From Tiliqua scincoides (lineage: Eukaryota; Chordata; Lepidosauria; Squamata; Scincidae): a stretch of 64,000 nucleotides of DNA. The notes beneath the pieces were generated by a model. It was not told the origin of the DNA, did no database searches, and worked only from the letters and a program-made list of their open reading frames with translations. Below are positions 46,388-58,859 of this stretch, one piece after another. Every line of letters begins with the position of its first letter. The stretch's first letter is position 1. The translations under genes were made by a program, and so were the position numbers. The stretch is taken from NCBI RefSeq assembly GCF_035046505.1, contig NC_089822.1, forward strand, positions 102,494,659 through 102,558,658, in the 5' to 3' direction.

Positions 46388-46540
46388 TATAAATCCCCTT
46401 TTGCTGGCATAGCCCCATCGCGGGAGAGCAAGACCCTGTGGCTGTGGCGGCGCCCGGGACAAGAACAGCCCTCGCAGCTGTCGCTGGCTGAGCGCTTCCC
46501 TTCCTCTTGGCTCGGTCCTCTCTCTCGCAGCAGCCCCAGG
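46388..46540 (+). promoter_or_regulatory. PTMS: PTMS TATA box and 5' UTR
   Basis: TATAAAT at 46388-46394 sits in a GC-rich, CpG-containing region about 150 bp before the PTMS start codon. This predicts transcription from about 46418 and a 5' UTR of about 120 bases. Flanking sequence from 46080 to 46900 is CpG-rich. Confidence 0.7.
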
Positions 46541-46588
46541 ATGTCGGAGAAGCCCGCCGCGGAGGCTCCGGTGGAGCTGGGGGCGAAG
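46541..46588 (+). other. PTMS: PTMS coding exon 1
   Basis: Sixteen codons (MSEKPAAEAPVELGAK) end in AAG before GTGAGG. The exon lies in a CpG-rich region. Confidence 0.95.
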
Positions 46589-49500
46589 GTGAGGCGCTGG
46601 GCTCCAGGCTCCAGGACAAGCCCGCCACCTCCCTGGCAGGCGGTCGGAGTCCGAGGAGTGGTTGCAGAGGGCACGGGAGGCTCCTGCGCGCCTTGTCGCC
46701 TTTCCCCTCGCCCCCCTTGGCTGCTTCCCCCATCTTCCGCCGCTGCCTTTATCCCTCTCCCCCTTCCCTCCCCCCGCCGCCTTCCTTCCTTCCCTCCGCC
46801 GCCCTGTCTCCTTGCCCTGAAACCTCCGTTCCCACGACCCTCCTTTGACTCGGGTCAGCAAAAGGAACGCGCTTCCAGAGGGACAGCGACGCCTGCCTGG
46901 CTACTGCTCCTCTCCCACCTCTCTGGTTGGTTCTGAACCCCAAGCGCTGCACTTGGCTGTCCCAGAGAGCGCTTGTCTTCTGCACAAGGTCCCCTGGATT
47001 TTGCAAGGGGAAAACAGTGGTGGAAGAAGAATGGGCATGGCAGTTCCGCGCTCTTGGCTGGGGCACAGGCTGCAATCACGACTCCGCTGAGATCATGGCT
47101 TTGTTGTTTCAGCCCCATTAAGCTGAACGGAGACAGAGGTTCACCCTTCAGATCATGTGCCATGCTGGTTGGCAGGTGTGGGGCAGGTGGGTGCAGCCTA
47201 AGTGCTAGGAAGGGGCTTGGCTGTCCAGCTCTTTTGGAGCCCAATCCTGTGCCTTTCTACTCAGTAGTAAGACCCGTTATAGTCCATGGGGCTTACTGTC
47301 GGTAAGCGTGGACAGGGTTGCAGCTTAAGCCGCCTCGCTTTATTAGGAATCAAACAGCAAGGCGGCTACGCGCAACAAAGCCAGGAAAAGATGGAAGGCG
47401 ATTGAAGAACGTGCGGGCGCCTGCCAAGCTGTCAGCATATGGATTCCTCTTTCCTTACACATGTCTCTGAAGACATTGTGTCTTCTGTAGTTGCTGCTTC
47501 GGTGTCCCTCGGGGTGTTTTAGATTTCTAAATCCGCACGACAGCAGAGACCTGTGTCTTCTGTGTCATGAGAATCATTGCAAGAAGGCTGGTCCTTTATA
47601 AGTCAAATGCTGGTATTCTGTGAAGCAGGTTGCCTTTGGTGGGTTGTGGGGCAGCATTGCCGCAAACTGTATAAAATCACACAGCCCTCAGAAAACTTTG
47701 TGATTTCTGTCAGGGGGAAGGTAGCGGCAAGTTGGATTTGCTCCAGAATGAATTTGTTTGTGGCAGGCTAGTTTTATGAAGGTGGGGAGAAAGGTTAATT
47801 GAATGGATAGAGAAGAGAGCAATTAAAAGGTATCCAGTGTCACCAAACCCATGCAAGATTTTGACAGTTTCACAAGGATTACCACCAAGAGGAGATTTTG
47901 ATCTTGCTTTACTCAGTTTAGCAGGAATGGTTTAAATCTCCCTCCTGCCAATGTATATTATACTCATACCTGACCAGGTCAGGATAGCAGGAGATACCAG
48001 GCCATATAGTTCTCCTAACTTGCCAGATTGAAAGGAGAAGATAAATAGGAAAGGGAAACAGTATTAATCTGTGTCCTGGGGCTTGAGTCTTGCGCAATGT
48101 TTTCTTACTTGTCATGCACGCCCCTCTCCGGCCTGCATGGAAAATAAATAATTAAAGCAACCCTAAGGGCAGGCAGGGACATGGGGATAAAGGTTAAAGA
48201 CTGCAGGCAGCTCAACCTGGCTGTGCTTCCCTTGCTTGCTTTGAATGAGAAAATCAAAGATGCAAAGAATGTCAGAATGGAAACTTGGGAAATATTTTTC
48301 TACACAGGGTGGTCGGATTGTTCTAATTTTTCCCATAGTGTCAGCAAAGTGCAGATCACTGTGCCTAATGGTGTATCTGCAGATTCAAAATCCTTCTCCC
48401 TGGTATCCCCCTTTTACATGGACTCATTTTGCCCAGGTTTACCATAACAGAGGTGGATGAACCACAACACTTTTCCCAGTTCCCCCCCCCCCCCAGTTTC
48501 CTCTCCATCCCTGTGCAGTGTGTCAGATTTTATATTCTACATTAATTGTGGGAGGCTTTGTGGGCGAAGACAACCATTCCTCATTACTTCTAGCTGGGTG
48601 TTCAGAAAATTACCCTAGGTCACAGGGGGAAAGTCTTTGAGATTGCCTTGTAAGACAAAACTCAGGATGGTGTCTTCAGCAGTTTATTATGATCCTATCC
48701 TGTGGATGGGGCATAAGATCCACCTGAAAAAAATATTTCTGCCTCTTTATATGGGAAAAGCTTCTTTGAAATGCTGAGCATAAGGTCCTGTGTTCAGGAT
48801 TGACAGTGGAAATTTCAGATACTGATGTGACACCAAAAAGATCAATCCCAGTGAGACTAGCATGTACAGTATCTAGGCCAGTGTTCCATCACCATTTGTG
48901 GCTGGCTTTAATTGTTTCAGAAAAGCCCATGATACCCTCTAGTGGAAATTTATAGGATAGCCTTATGGGGGCAGGGATGCTTCTTTCACATAAAGGCTTC
49001 CTTTGCACATGTTTTCCTCTAATCTAATGAAGGCTTGTCTAAGGTAAAGTTGATTTAGTGCACAATTGGGTCTACTGAAACTAGTGCAGAGGCTTAGCAG
49101 TAACCTGTGCAGGTACAAAGGTAAATTCTGTGTTAATCGTGGGACTCCTCCTCAAGATTATTTCTACCTTTTGTCCATTTTGCTTGCCCAGAAGGTGATG
49201 TTATGTATAGATAAAGGTATTATTAAATTTAGTTTATGAAGAGCACAATCTACTGGGAAGTTCTGTGCAAGCTTCAGTGAAATGTATGGGAGCTGCACAA
49301 GAGCATGACAGCGGACTGTTAGATTGTGCCATCATTGCAATTAGTGTGTATGGGGATTTTCACAAAGCATCATGGACTAGCCCTGAATACAGGTAAATTA
49401 TGTTACAGTTACTGAATGCTGCCAGGCCTTTAATCTACTGCCCTGAGACTTCCATGTATTGTCCACATCTTCACATTTGTCACAGAGTGTGAACATCTGA

Positions 49501-52500
49501 CAGCCTCTTGATTGAAATAATATATTGTGGGTTTTAAAAATACTACCTACAATGCAACTGTAAAATAAACCTTTTCTTTTTGTAATTTGTAACCATGTTG
49601 CTTTTCCATTTTAGTACCTATCCTTCTAATCCAGTTACTGAGTCTCATTCTTTTCATTTGTTTCATTACTTTGTCATTAGATCTTATACTAGTTTTTCTT
49701 TAAGCCTATTCAGTATTGAATGTAACATATTTCTCACCCTGTTTAGGATCTGAAAGAAAAGAAAGAGAAACATGAGGAAAAGTCTGCTCGCAAAGAAAAG
49801 AAGGAAATAATTGAGGTAACCATATGTGTATTTCCTGGAGGAACATGGGATGTAAGTGTGTGTCTGTGTGTGAGCAATGAAATCAAAAAGAAGAGGACAA
49901 GCAGAAGGTGCATAGAGACATACATTGAAAGAGGAACTTGCTGGGGTGTGGGGAGTTGCCCTATAGGCTGAGCCTGGTTTACCTCTGCCTTCACCCTTCA
50001 AATGAGGTGCACATCTGCCTTCACAGTAAACATATATTTCTTTGTTAGTTTTGCACCTCTGTGCTCCTGATGGGATGTCTGCCTTTGTTGTTGGTTTGCT
50101 TAAAGTGCTGAAAGAGCACGGGACAGTTTTGCTCCTCCAGGGTTTTACATTTTCAGGGCTCCCAATCATGAGTTGTATGTTAACGATAGGAACAGGGAGC
50201 AGAAATTATTATTATTATTAATGGTATTTATATACCGCTTTTCAACTAAAAGTTCACAAAGCGGTTTACAGAGAAAAATCAAATAACTAATGGCTCCCTG
50301 TCCCAAAAGGGCTCACAATCTAAAAATGAATCTCTTTCTCCTGCACTATCAAAAAGAAAGAGAAAGGAAGCCTATGGTATCTCATCCCCCACTAGTTTTG
50401 CAATGCAGCCACATTACTGGACTGTACGCCTCATCCTAGGGTGGGGGAGACCAGACAGTCCAGGAAAAAAATCTTTTTACTTGCCTTTCTGCAGGTCACC
50501 TCGTTATCAATGGGTCTCCTTAGACCTATGTCAGCTATTTAGCTTGTATAAGTATGAGGAGCTTCAGAGGGCATCGGGCCAGGAAAAGGGGGATAGGATC
50601 TTGGTGTGTGCACTGCTGCTGAGATCCTTCCACTCTAGCCCCCTACCTGCCCCACTCCCCACCTTGATCCTCTGCTGAACCGTCCCAGCTACCTTACTTA
50701 CTGGCTCCACCAGGGCTTCTGCAGGCTGCTGTTTTGCACACAGGGCCTCCAGCTGTTTGGGCTGCTGGTCCCACAACAACAGCAGTGCACCTTTTACAAC
50801 AGGACTTGTGGCAGTGGGTTGCAATTACCATTTTTTGTTAGCACTATACAGTTGAGAACGGCATAGCATGTAGACATTCAACAGGTATAGTTTTTGTTGG
50901 CATAGAGATGCAGTGATGGGAAGAGTTGCATCTGGGTTTTGTTTGTTTGTTTTGTGTTGGAGTGGTGGTGGTCTGCCGTGCAGTATTGTTTGTCATTGAG
51001 CCTCTACTGGAAAAAAGCCAGTAACTCTAGGCCTTGGGAAACAATGGTGTGGCAGGTATGAACTGCTGCAGTCCACTACCACTCTTGCTCTCTTAGAGTT
51101 TAGCAGGAAGAGAGGGCAAGTTGAAAAGGATCTGGAAGTTAGGGGGATTGTCCTCTGTAGTAATTACTGGGAATCTACAGGCACAAGCAGTCCAAGATGG
51201 TAGGGTGAAAGTGAAATTTTTGTTGACATGACTGCCAATGAGCCTTTTATGTTTTATCATTAACCAAATTAGAAGATGAAGCTGTATCTTTAAAAAAAAA
51301 CTGATGATGTGGAATGGGCATTCCTAGGAGCAGAAGAAATGCCTTGCTAGATAAGACTGAAGTTTATCTAGTACAGCATTCTGTTTCCAGCAGTGGCCGA
51401 CCAGATGCTCCGGAAACTGTACCTCTGAACTTGTCTTCCCTGCCCGCCTCCACAGAGCTAATAGCTGCTTCCAGATTTAGAGTAGGGAAAAGGCATATGA
51501 GGACAGGGCTAAAACCCTCTCCCACAGTGTTGCTTCTCCCACCTGTGCATAAAAAAAGAGAGACAGAGAGATCCTAATCAGACAGAGGTCCTAAACATAC
51601 ACTTCTGGCATCACAAATGACCTAATCCTGTTCAGATGCCATACTGATGGCACATGGACACCGCTGTAATGTCAATCCTAAGCCTCTCCAGGCAACGTCA
51701 TGTTGGCGCAGCTCTCAGTAATGTTGGCTCAGCCTTTCTCAGTAGCACTGACAGTGTTCGTAGAAACCCCAACACAGCCCATCATCCGTGGAGAGGCATC
51801 CTGATGTTTGATGCATCATTGGTTCAGGGTTGGTGCACTGTTAGCATGACATCTAAGGAGCCAATCACCACCTCCACCTAGCACCAATGCCAGTGGTCAG
51901 AGAAGTGCCTCTAGGGTGAATCAAGCTGTGGGCAGGGCAGGTGCAGGGCCAATGAGTATCCATCGTTGGGGGAAGCTGCACTCCGCAATGAGCAGCACAG
52001 CATCAGGCACCACCACGAACCATGGAAAAATTGCCCAAGGATACCACACATGCAAGCGCACACATCCAAGGAATACCTTTTTGAGCAAAGCAAGAATAGA
52101 AAAATAGTCGTCTCAAAAGAGGCAGTCATATGAAACAACCACAGAAGTATCTCTGTGGTAACACTTTGAGCCACTATTGGGGCACTCACCACCTGGAAGG
52201 AACTCTTTTGTCAGAGGAGGGACTAGGATGAGTCACAAGGGAAGCCTCTACACCACTTAGGTAAAGCATGGTGCAGGTAACTCACTGGACAAAGATGCAG
52301 GCTGGGAGACAGGAGAGATGGGTTTGAATCCAGCCAAGGGACTTACCCTAACCAGCAGGGCACTCGCCTTTTGCATGATTGGCCAGAAATACCCATGGCA
52401 GGGACAAAAGAAGATGAGACTACTCCACACAGTTGTTATCTAACTCCCCTGCCACAGTTAGGAGGCAGGCAAACACCCCTTCACCCGCCATTTAACACCT

Positions 52501-55500
52501 TGCATCACTGCAACAGGTACACTGGCTGGGAAGCTGTAGCACATGGATCTACCGGAGGGAGCATTGTATGGGCCAGTCATTGGACTAGCCTGTGACACAT
52601 GGTGCTCCTCTAGCAGCTCAGCCGTCTAACCACACCCCCACGCACCCTATGCCCTTCATTGCTGGCACCTGCTAGTGTGACTGTCAGTGCGCTGCCCTCT
52701 CTGTTCCTCTACAACCACTTGCTTCATCAACTACAGCAGCAGGCAATAGGAGATTCATCACCAGAGGACTGTTCCCCCCCCCCCCTTTGGAGCTGAAGGA
52801 GTCAGAGTGTGCATGCTGCACACCCTGAGAGCAGAGTCCCATCCTGAGGCTAGCTGAGGTTAGAAACTACTAGGGTGGGAAGAAGGGATCCCTGTCTGCT
52901 AACAAAATGGATTCAAATGAAGGTTGGTCAGCAACCAATGGTTGGAGTCCCTGGCATTCATGATAAGGGAGTAGATACTCTCTGCTCTTAACTGATGCAA
53001 AAGGAAGGAATGGTTAGGCAATACAGTTTATAGTAAAGACACATGTAATAACTCTAAAGGCCAGAACAAGTGGGAAGGGCAAAGACATGAAAGGGAGCTG
53101 CAGCATCAATGTATGGCGGTATGGGATTCCCTCCTGCCCTTTGCTTACCTCTTTGGGTGTATTGTCCATGTTTCCCCCATTGGGGTGGTGAGGTAGAGAT
53201 TCCAATTGGTGTTTGTGCATGGAATCCTCTTGGGACAGAATACCTCTAATAGGAGTTCTGAGAAGACGTTAACCAAATAGCTTGCGATACATGCTGTGAG
53301 GGACAAGAGGTTGTGTGTGTAAAGTGCTCCCTTTGTGCACCAAGTACTCTCTGACCACCACCAAAGTTCCCCTTTGAGAGACCAGAGAGGTATAGTTCTG
53401 TACCATGTGCCCTATCATCTGAGCTGTAATCTCCTTGGCAGGGGTTTGTACTATAAATAAAAATTGAGGTGATTTGTGCAATGTTGGAGAGCCAAATTCC
53501 CCAGAAATGTTATAGGGAAGACTGAGGCTGCAATCCTATGCACATTTTCCAGGGAGTAAGCCCTGTTGAACACAGTAGGACTTACTTCTGAGTAGACTTG
53601 CAAAAGTTTGTGCTCTGAGCAAGTATGCAGTGTGGAATTAGGTATGTGAGGGCAAGAGTTCAATATATTGAGCAGAATGTCACAAGTGCCTTCTCTGGGC
53701 TTGCCTTATGCAGGATGATGAAAATGGAGCTGAGGAAGAGGAAGATGATGAAGATGCAAATCCTGAGGATGTGGATGATGACGACGAGGAAGATGAAGGT
53801 AAGGATGGGCACCTTGGGTAGTTTGTGCGTTGGGTGGTGAGTGAACATTCCCACTAGATTTAATTACTGGTTATGTGATTTACCATTTTTCTCTCCTTCA
53901 TGCCTAGATGATGAGAATGAACAGGAGCCAGACTCACATGCAGTAAAACGATCTGCAGAGAAGAAGCAGGAAGAGGTTAGTAGAGACAACATTTAAGAAC
54001 AGCAGAAGTGGGAGGATCTATTCTGCCTAATTGGGAGCTGGGGAAGTGTACAGGGGCTGTACCATTGAGCAAAATATCAATGCTAATATAACTGCAGATG
54101 TTATTACAACATTAACAGTGTGCTTGCGGCTGTGTCATGACCACTGCAGGCCCTACTGTAATTTCACAAACACACCTGATAACTATTTAGTGTGATGTAT
54201 CTCCTCTTTAGAACTTTTTGTATTCTGTTGTCAGTATTTGCTGATAGGTTCTGGGAATCATGGTGGAATTCACATGTCAAACTGAGACTTTATACGAGAA
54301 TGTATGTGCTGACAAAAAATGCAGATCACTATGACAGCCCAACTGCGTGCTCTCTTGGAGCAAGCTCATAGTCCAAGCATCTGGCTCTAGGGCTGATATT
54401 CTACTCATGTGAAATGGTACTTGCAAGTAGAGTATACAGCTGGTCTGGACAGTTTGTTAATGTGAGGTAATCCATTAAGGCAGGGGTGTCCAAACTTTTT
54501 GGCAGGAGGGCCACATCTCTCTGACACTGGGTCCAGGACTGGGAGAAAAAGAATTAATTTACATTTAAAATGTAAATAAATTTACATAAATGACTATATT
54601 AGAGATGGAACTTATATGAATGAATGAAGGTCTTGCAATAGCTCAAGGCCTTGCACAAAGCAAAGCCGGCCTTTCCTTTTGCTGCCACTGCTGCATCACA
54701 GACATGAAACCAAGCAGTGGAGGGATCCCTCGGCCCACAGTTCACACAAGAGGTCAAACAGTTGCCCCTCATGCTATGAGCAGTTGCGTCACGCCAGTGT
54801 GAGCTCCAGCAAGTCTCCGGAGGGCCAGAGGCTCATGGGAGACTGGGGGCTCCCTGTGGGCTGGATTGGGGATCCCCAAGAGCCACAAATGGCCCCCAGG
54901 CCGGGGTTTGGGCACCCCTGCTCTAAGAGATTGTAGCAAGGCAAATCCAAAGTGCATTGTGGAGTGAGTTGCTAGCTCATTGCTCACTTGGTAGCAATGA
55001 CCCCTTTGCATGCTCATTGCAATCATCCTATAGTCTCAGTTCAGCCACAACTGTTTTATTTTGGAAAAATCACTGTGGGCGCAATCCTAACCCCTTATGT
55101 CAGTGCTTTCCAGCACTTGCATAGCAGTGCCAATGGGACGGGTGCTGCATCCTGCAGTTGGGTGTCACTCATGGAGGCCTCCTCAAAGTAAGGGAATGTT
55201 TGTTCCCTTTCCTCAGAGCTGCATTGCCCTTATGTCAGTGCTTTCCAGCACTGACATAAGGGGTTAGGATTGTGCCATGTTTCTCCATCCCCTTTGAAGT
55301 AGTTCTTACAAAGCTGTTGTACAATGTAAAAGAGAGATGGAAAGGTTACTACCCACTCCAAACCTTTTACAGTAGGGAAAATGCATAATTATAAGGAAAC
55401 TCTGCAGAAGGCAATTGTTCAGAGTTCCAGATTCACTGTCAGTACAGCATATGTATAGTAATGTATGCTACTGAATAAGGCAGAAATATTTTCCTAGTCC

Positions 55501-57869
55501 ACTACCAGCAGTGCAGACTAAGGACAAAGTTTTTCTTGGTTCTCCCTCTGAAGTTCATGTTGCCATCTGCACATATTCAAAACTTGCTTCTTCTCTTTTT
55601 ACATGCAGTGTGATATCATCGCTTGATTATGATATATCATGATAAAAGGATGGACTTGATAAAAGAATGGAACTCCATTGAAACTGGGACAAAAGTTCAG
55701 ATATCACAGTGGCATCAGCCTATACTAGCCTAGGGGGGCTTTCCATGCATTATATTTTTCCTTCTAGTGATCACCAGTTATCACTCATTTGTTGCACTGG
55801 ATCAAGTTGTCTTTCCTAAAAACTGACTTTCTGTTGCAGGAAACTTGCATTTTCTGTGTATTCCAAATTACAAAAATTAATTGCAAAATCGTACTCTACA
55901 AATTATCCTTTTACTATGAAAAGGGCAATTCTTACCTCATTAATGTAGTTGTTGCAGGGACCTCTTGTTATTTTGCTTTAGACATGTTGCTCCTTACTGC
56001 CCCAGTGGTGCTCATTTTGCCTTTATAAAAGATAGGCAGCCCAATCCTATCTTGCATTTGAGCAGGCAGGCCTGCGCTGCATCCAGGGGCCAAAGTTAGG
56101 GGCCAAAAGTGGCACACCCGGAGGCAAACCATTCCCCTTACCCCATGTCATGCTGTAGTGGCCTCAATGGGTCTACTTGGATCTGTGCCACCTGATAAAG
56201 TGGTGCAGATCTGAGCAGAATGGAGCAGCCAGGGGTCATGCCATACTGCCTGGGATTGGGGTCAGGATCCAGCTTAACCGCTGGATCCTGGCCCTGCCTC
56301 CTGCTCCCCACCTGCCCGTCCCTGGAACTCCCGCTGCCCGCCCTCCCCACCCTCAAACGCCTCCTCCCTGCCCTCCCTACACACACCCCTCAGACCCGTG
56401 TTAGCTGAGCTCAGCAGACGCAAACTTACCCCTTGTGCTGGCCTCTCCAACAACTAAGTCAGCATAAATATGCCTTACAGCACATTTGCGAAACCCCTGG
56501 GTCAGCTCAAGTGACTTGCGCTGGCCTAACCCCGGGGTTAGGAATGCACCTATAAGCATTAAGGAGGTGATCCCCTGTCTCTGCAACACAATTCCATTGT
56601 TTGCCTTATAACTGAGTGACTGATGCATTTATACCCCGCCTTTTCCCCACACTGTGGGTGCCCAAAGTAGTTAGCAAAATATACAAATATATAGTCTTAT
56701 AAAACTAAGAATAAACAATAAAATATGAATATTTTTATTCATAAAAATAAAAACAGCCTCCAACACATATAAAAGCAGTAAACAACAATATAATCAAATG
56801 CAAGAACAATAACCAGCAAAAAACAGCAGCAATAACATAGGAAAAGGTGGCAAGAAGCAGTAAAACAATAAAAGGCAATGAAAGCAACACTAAAAGGCAT
56901 CCATAAAAGATGACATTAATAAAAACTTGTGATAAATGGTGGTAAAAACAATAAAACACCCAACCATAGTGAACCCACCCAATTACATTATGTGCCAACT
57001 GAAACAAAGAAAGTTTTTACTCCCTACCGGAACACCTTAAGGGAGGGGGCAGCTGTTAAATGGCAAGGGATGGTGTTCCACAATTGTGGCACTGCCACAG
57101 AGAAGGCTGCACTTCTCACCACTGCCCTTCTGGCTTCCAACATGCAGAAGGGCCCTCAGGGCGCAGGCCAGCACCTAGTCCTAAGCCATAAAAGTCTTTA
57201 AAGGTCATAACCAGCACCTTGAATTGGCGCTGGAAACAAACTGACAGCCAGAGCAGCTGTTGGAGCAAAGGAGCAGATAGGATTGAACCACCAAGGTCCA
57301 GTAACCGCACAAACCACCACATTCTGCTATTCACACTATTCACACTATTTAGTGTTTTGAATGCTGTGTCCTTTTCTCTACATTGCTTGAATACATATGT
57401 GATATATTTGTTAAGGAGCAAGCAACAGCATAAGTTTTTCCTGTACAAACCCTTATCTCTCCCATCTGTTACAATGAACAGAAGATTAAAGTGCAGTTTA
57501 AGCATGAATGTACTGATAGTTTGGATAAGTTCCAAGAAATGCTGGACAAGGCAACCCTGTTGACCTTTTATCTCACCTACCCTTGCTGTACTGTACCAAT
57601 TTTTCATGTATTGTTTGTTTCTTTTTCTGGGAATATCTTTACCTCAAGCAGAAACTGGCATTCAAAAGTCTGCAGCACTTCTGTAAACCTGATTGACCAG
57701 CAAATGTGTGAACCCTTCTAATATACACCCTTAATTTTGTGAGACCAGCACAGCTTATGAATTACTATCTGCATAGAACCAGGTATCTGACCAAATACAT
57801 CGTTCTTTCTCTATGCAGGATGAAGTGAACCCAAAGAGGAAGAAATCAGAAAATGGCTCTTCAGCTTGA
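46541..57869 (+). CDS. PTMS: Parathymosin
   Basis: Five coding exons (46541-46588, 49747-49815, 53714-53798, 53908-53975, 57819-57869) join to 106 residues, against 102 in human. All have GT/AG borders and the phases agree. The protein begins MSEKPAAEAPVELGAK and continues DLKEKKEKHEEK, the thymosin-alpha-like N terminus shared with prothymosin. A central block of almost only Asp and Glu follows. The end is VKRSAEKKQEE then NPKRKKSENGSSA, which forms a bipartite nuclear localisation signal (KR, spacer, KRKK). Parathymosin is a small, disordered, nuclear acidic protein that binds linker histone H1 and zinc and affects chromatin compaction. The acidic block holds more Asp than I recall for human parathymosin, which is dominated by Glu. 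The start is the first ATG after the TATA box and gives the expected MSEK. The 3' UTR ends at a poly(A) signal near 58833. Confidence 0.97.
46589..49746. other. PTMS: PTMS intron 1
   Basis: The start is CpG-rich. A palindromic MITE lies at 47236-47327 (CCCAATCCTGTG to GGGTTGCAGC). The rest shows no recognised feature. Confidence 0.7.
49747..49815 (+). other. PTMS: PTMS coding exon 2 (Lys/Glu-rich)
   Basis: Twenty-three codons from DLKEKKEKHEEK to KKEIIE lie between TTTAG and GTAACC. Confidence 0.95.
49816..53713. other. PTMS: PTMS intron 2
   Basis: It holds a CR1/L2-type 3' tail at about 50205-50330 ((ATT)n then TATTTATATACCGCTTTTC, minus strand). A TGGATCAGGCC-type repeat lies at 51325-51420 and a palindromic MITE at 53526-53603. 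The remainder is unrecognised. Confidence 0.65.
53714..53798 (+). other. PTMS: PTMS coding exon 3 (acidic block)
   Basis: Twenty-eight codons plus one base encode DDENGAEEEEDDED and a DVDDDDEEDE run. The acceptor is TATGCAG and the donor GTAAGG. Confidence 0.95.
53908..53975 (+). other. PTMS: PTMS coding exon 4
   Basis: The exon is 68 nt, completing a split Asp codon and then 22 codons ending VKRSAEKKQEE before GTTAGT. It holds the first half of the bipartite nuclear signal. Confidence 0.94.
54481..54920. mobile_element. hAT element in PTMS intron
   Basis: CAGGGGTGTCCAAAC and GTTTGGGCACCCCTG are near-perfect complements. It is related to 29012-29330 but longer. The flanks are diverged. Confidence 0.78.
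55078..55276. mobile_element. Harbinger-like MITE in PTMS intron
   Basis: GGGCGCAATCCTAACCCC and GGGGTTAGGATTGTGCC pair. It is closest to the copy at 4760, here inverted. Confidence 0.7.
56038..56552. repeat. Longer relative of the Harbinger-like MITE
   Basis: GCAGCCCAATCCTATC begins it and CCCGGGGTTAGGAATGCACC ends it, with a GC-rich centre resembling 30431-31085. Confidence 0.4.
56615..57330 (-). repeat. LINE-like 3' region in PTMS intron
   Basis: It starts with TTTATACCCCGCCTTTT and continues to CATAACCAGCACCTTGAATTGG, sharing order and orientation with 25565-26720. Confidence 0.5.
57819..57869 (+). other. PTMS: PTMS coding exon 5
   Basis: Sixteen codons (DEVNPKRKKSENGSSA) and TGA follow CTATGCAG. 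It holds the KRKK half of the nuclear signal. Confidence 0.95.
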
Positions 57870-58858
57870 TACCCTCTCTTCCATCCACCTCCTCTTTGCC
57901 GCCGTCTGTCTGTCTTCTTGTCTTCGTTCCTCCCACCTGTGCTGGCACTCATTTCAGTGCTGTTATCGCAGATGAGGAGGAGGGGAGGGAATGAATATGC
58001 TCTCCAACAAGGCCAGATAAAGGAAGCTGAAGATATATCTTCTCCAGCCCCAAGGTCCGTTCCATATTACAGTGCTCCCTACCGTTTCACACACCCCCAA
58101 GCTACTGATCCTCCTTCCAACCACCATTCAAATAGCCCCATTACTTGCAAATATTGCTTCCCTTTTCCTCTCCCCAAGCACCACCTCACAGCTGCTGCCT
58201 AACTGAGATTCTTACATGCCCCCTGCTATTGATGCATCTTCTGAAAACTGCTCCCTGCCCCAGACAAACGTTTCCCCTTTCCCTTCTTTTTTTGTCCCCT
58301 TACAGAATTTCACAAGTGTGTGGAAGCTGTATGGTGCTGTGAAAGGGTTAAATCAAATCTGGGATTCAGGAAGTAGTGTGGCAGGGAATCTTGCAGTGAT
58401 GTCTTGCTATCCTGTGCCTGGCTCCTTTTACATTGCTAGGAAAAGGCAAAAAAGAGAACTAAAACAAAAAAAAAATGTGTTTTTTTAAAAAAGTAAAACA
58501 AACATAGTGACAAATATTTTAACTATTAATGCATTTTGTACAAACAATGTGGCAGGCAGCAAACTAGATCTGGTGATTTTTTTTTTCTCTCCAGAAGTTG
58601 AAGCTTGTTTTTAATGTGTAAAGTCACATGTGATCCCAGTGGGTTTTTCCCCCCTCATTTGGGCTAAAAAATTAAAAAAGGATTAGGGACCAAATTTGAT
58701 TTCTTTCTCATTCCCTTCAAGTTCTTGAGTTGTTTTTCTTTGTAAATTAAAGCAGACTCATCTGCAGTATTTTCTATGGCACAGACATTATGAGGATGAG
58801 AAATATAAATATATATATTGTTTAGCACTGTAAATAAAAACCTTTCAAAAACATTTCA
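57870..58858 (+). other. PTMS: PTMS 3' UTR and poly(A) signal
   Basis: About 0.98 kb of AT-rich sequence follows the stop without recognised repeats. AATAAA at 58833-58838 is followed by an A-rich cleavage context. Confidence 0.75.
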
Positions 58859-58859
58859 G

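Noticed and set aside
45990-46733. 247-codon minus-strand open frame opposite PTMS exon 1
   Set aside because: It is the antisense shadow of a CpG-rich promoter; no family match or splice structure.
46046-46936. Long open frame across PTMS exon 1
   Set aside because: It runs through the splice donor in GC-rich sequence where stops are rare. Only 46541-46588 is coding by homology.
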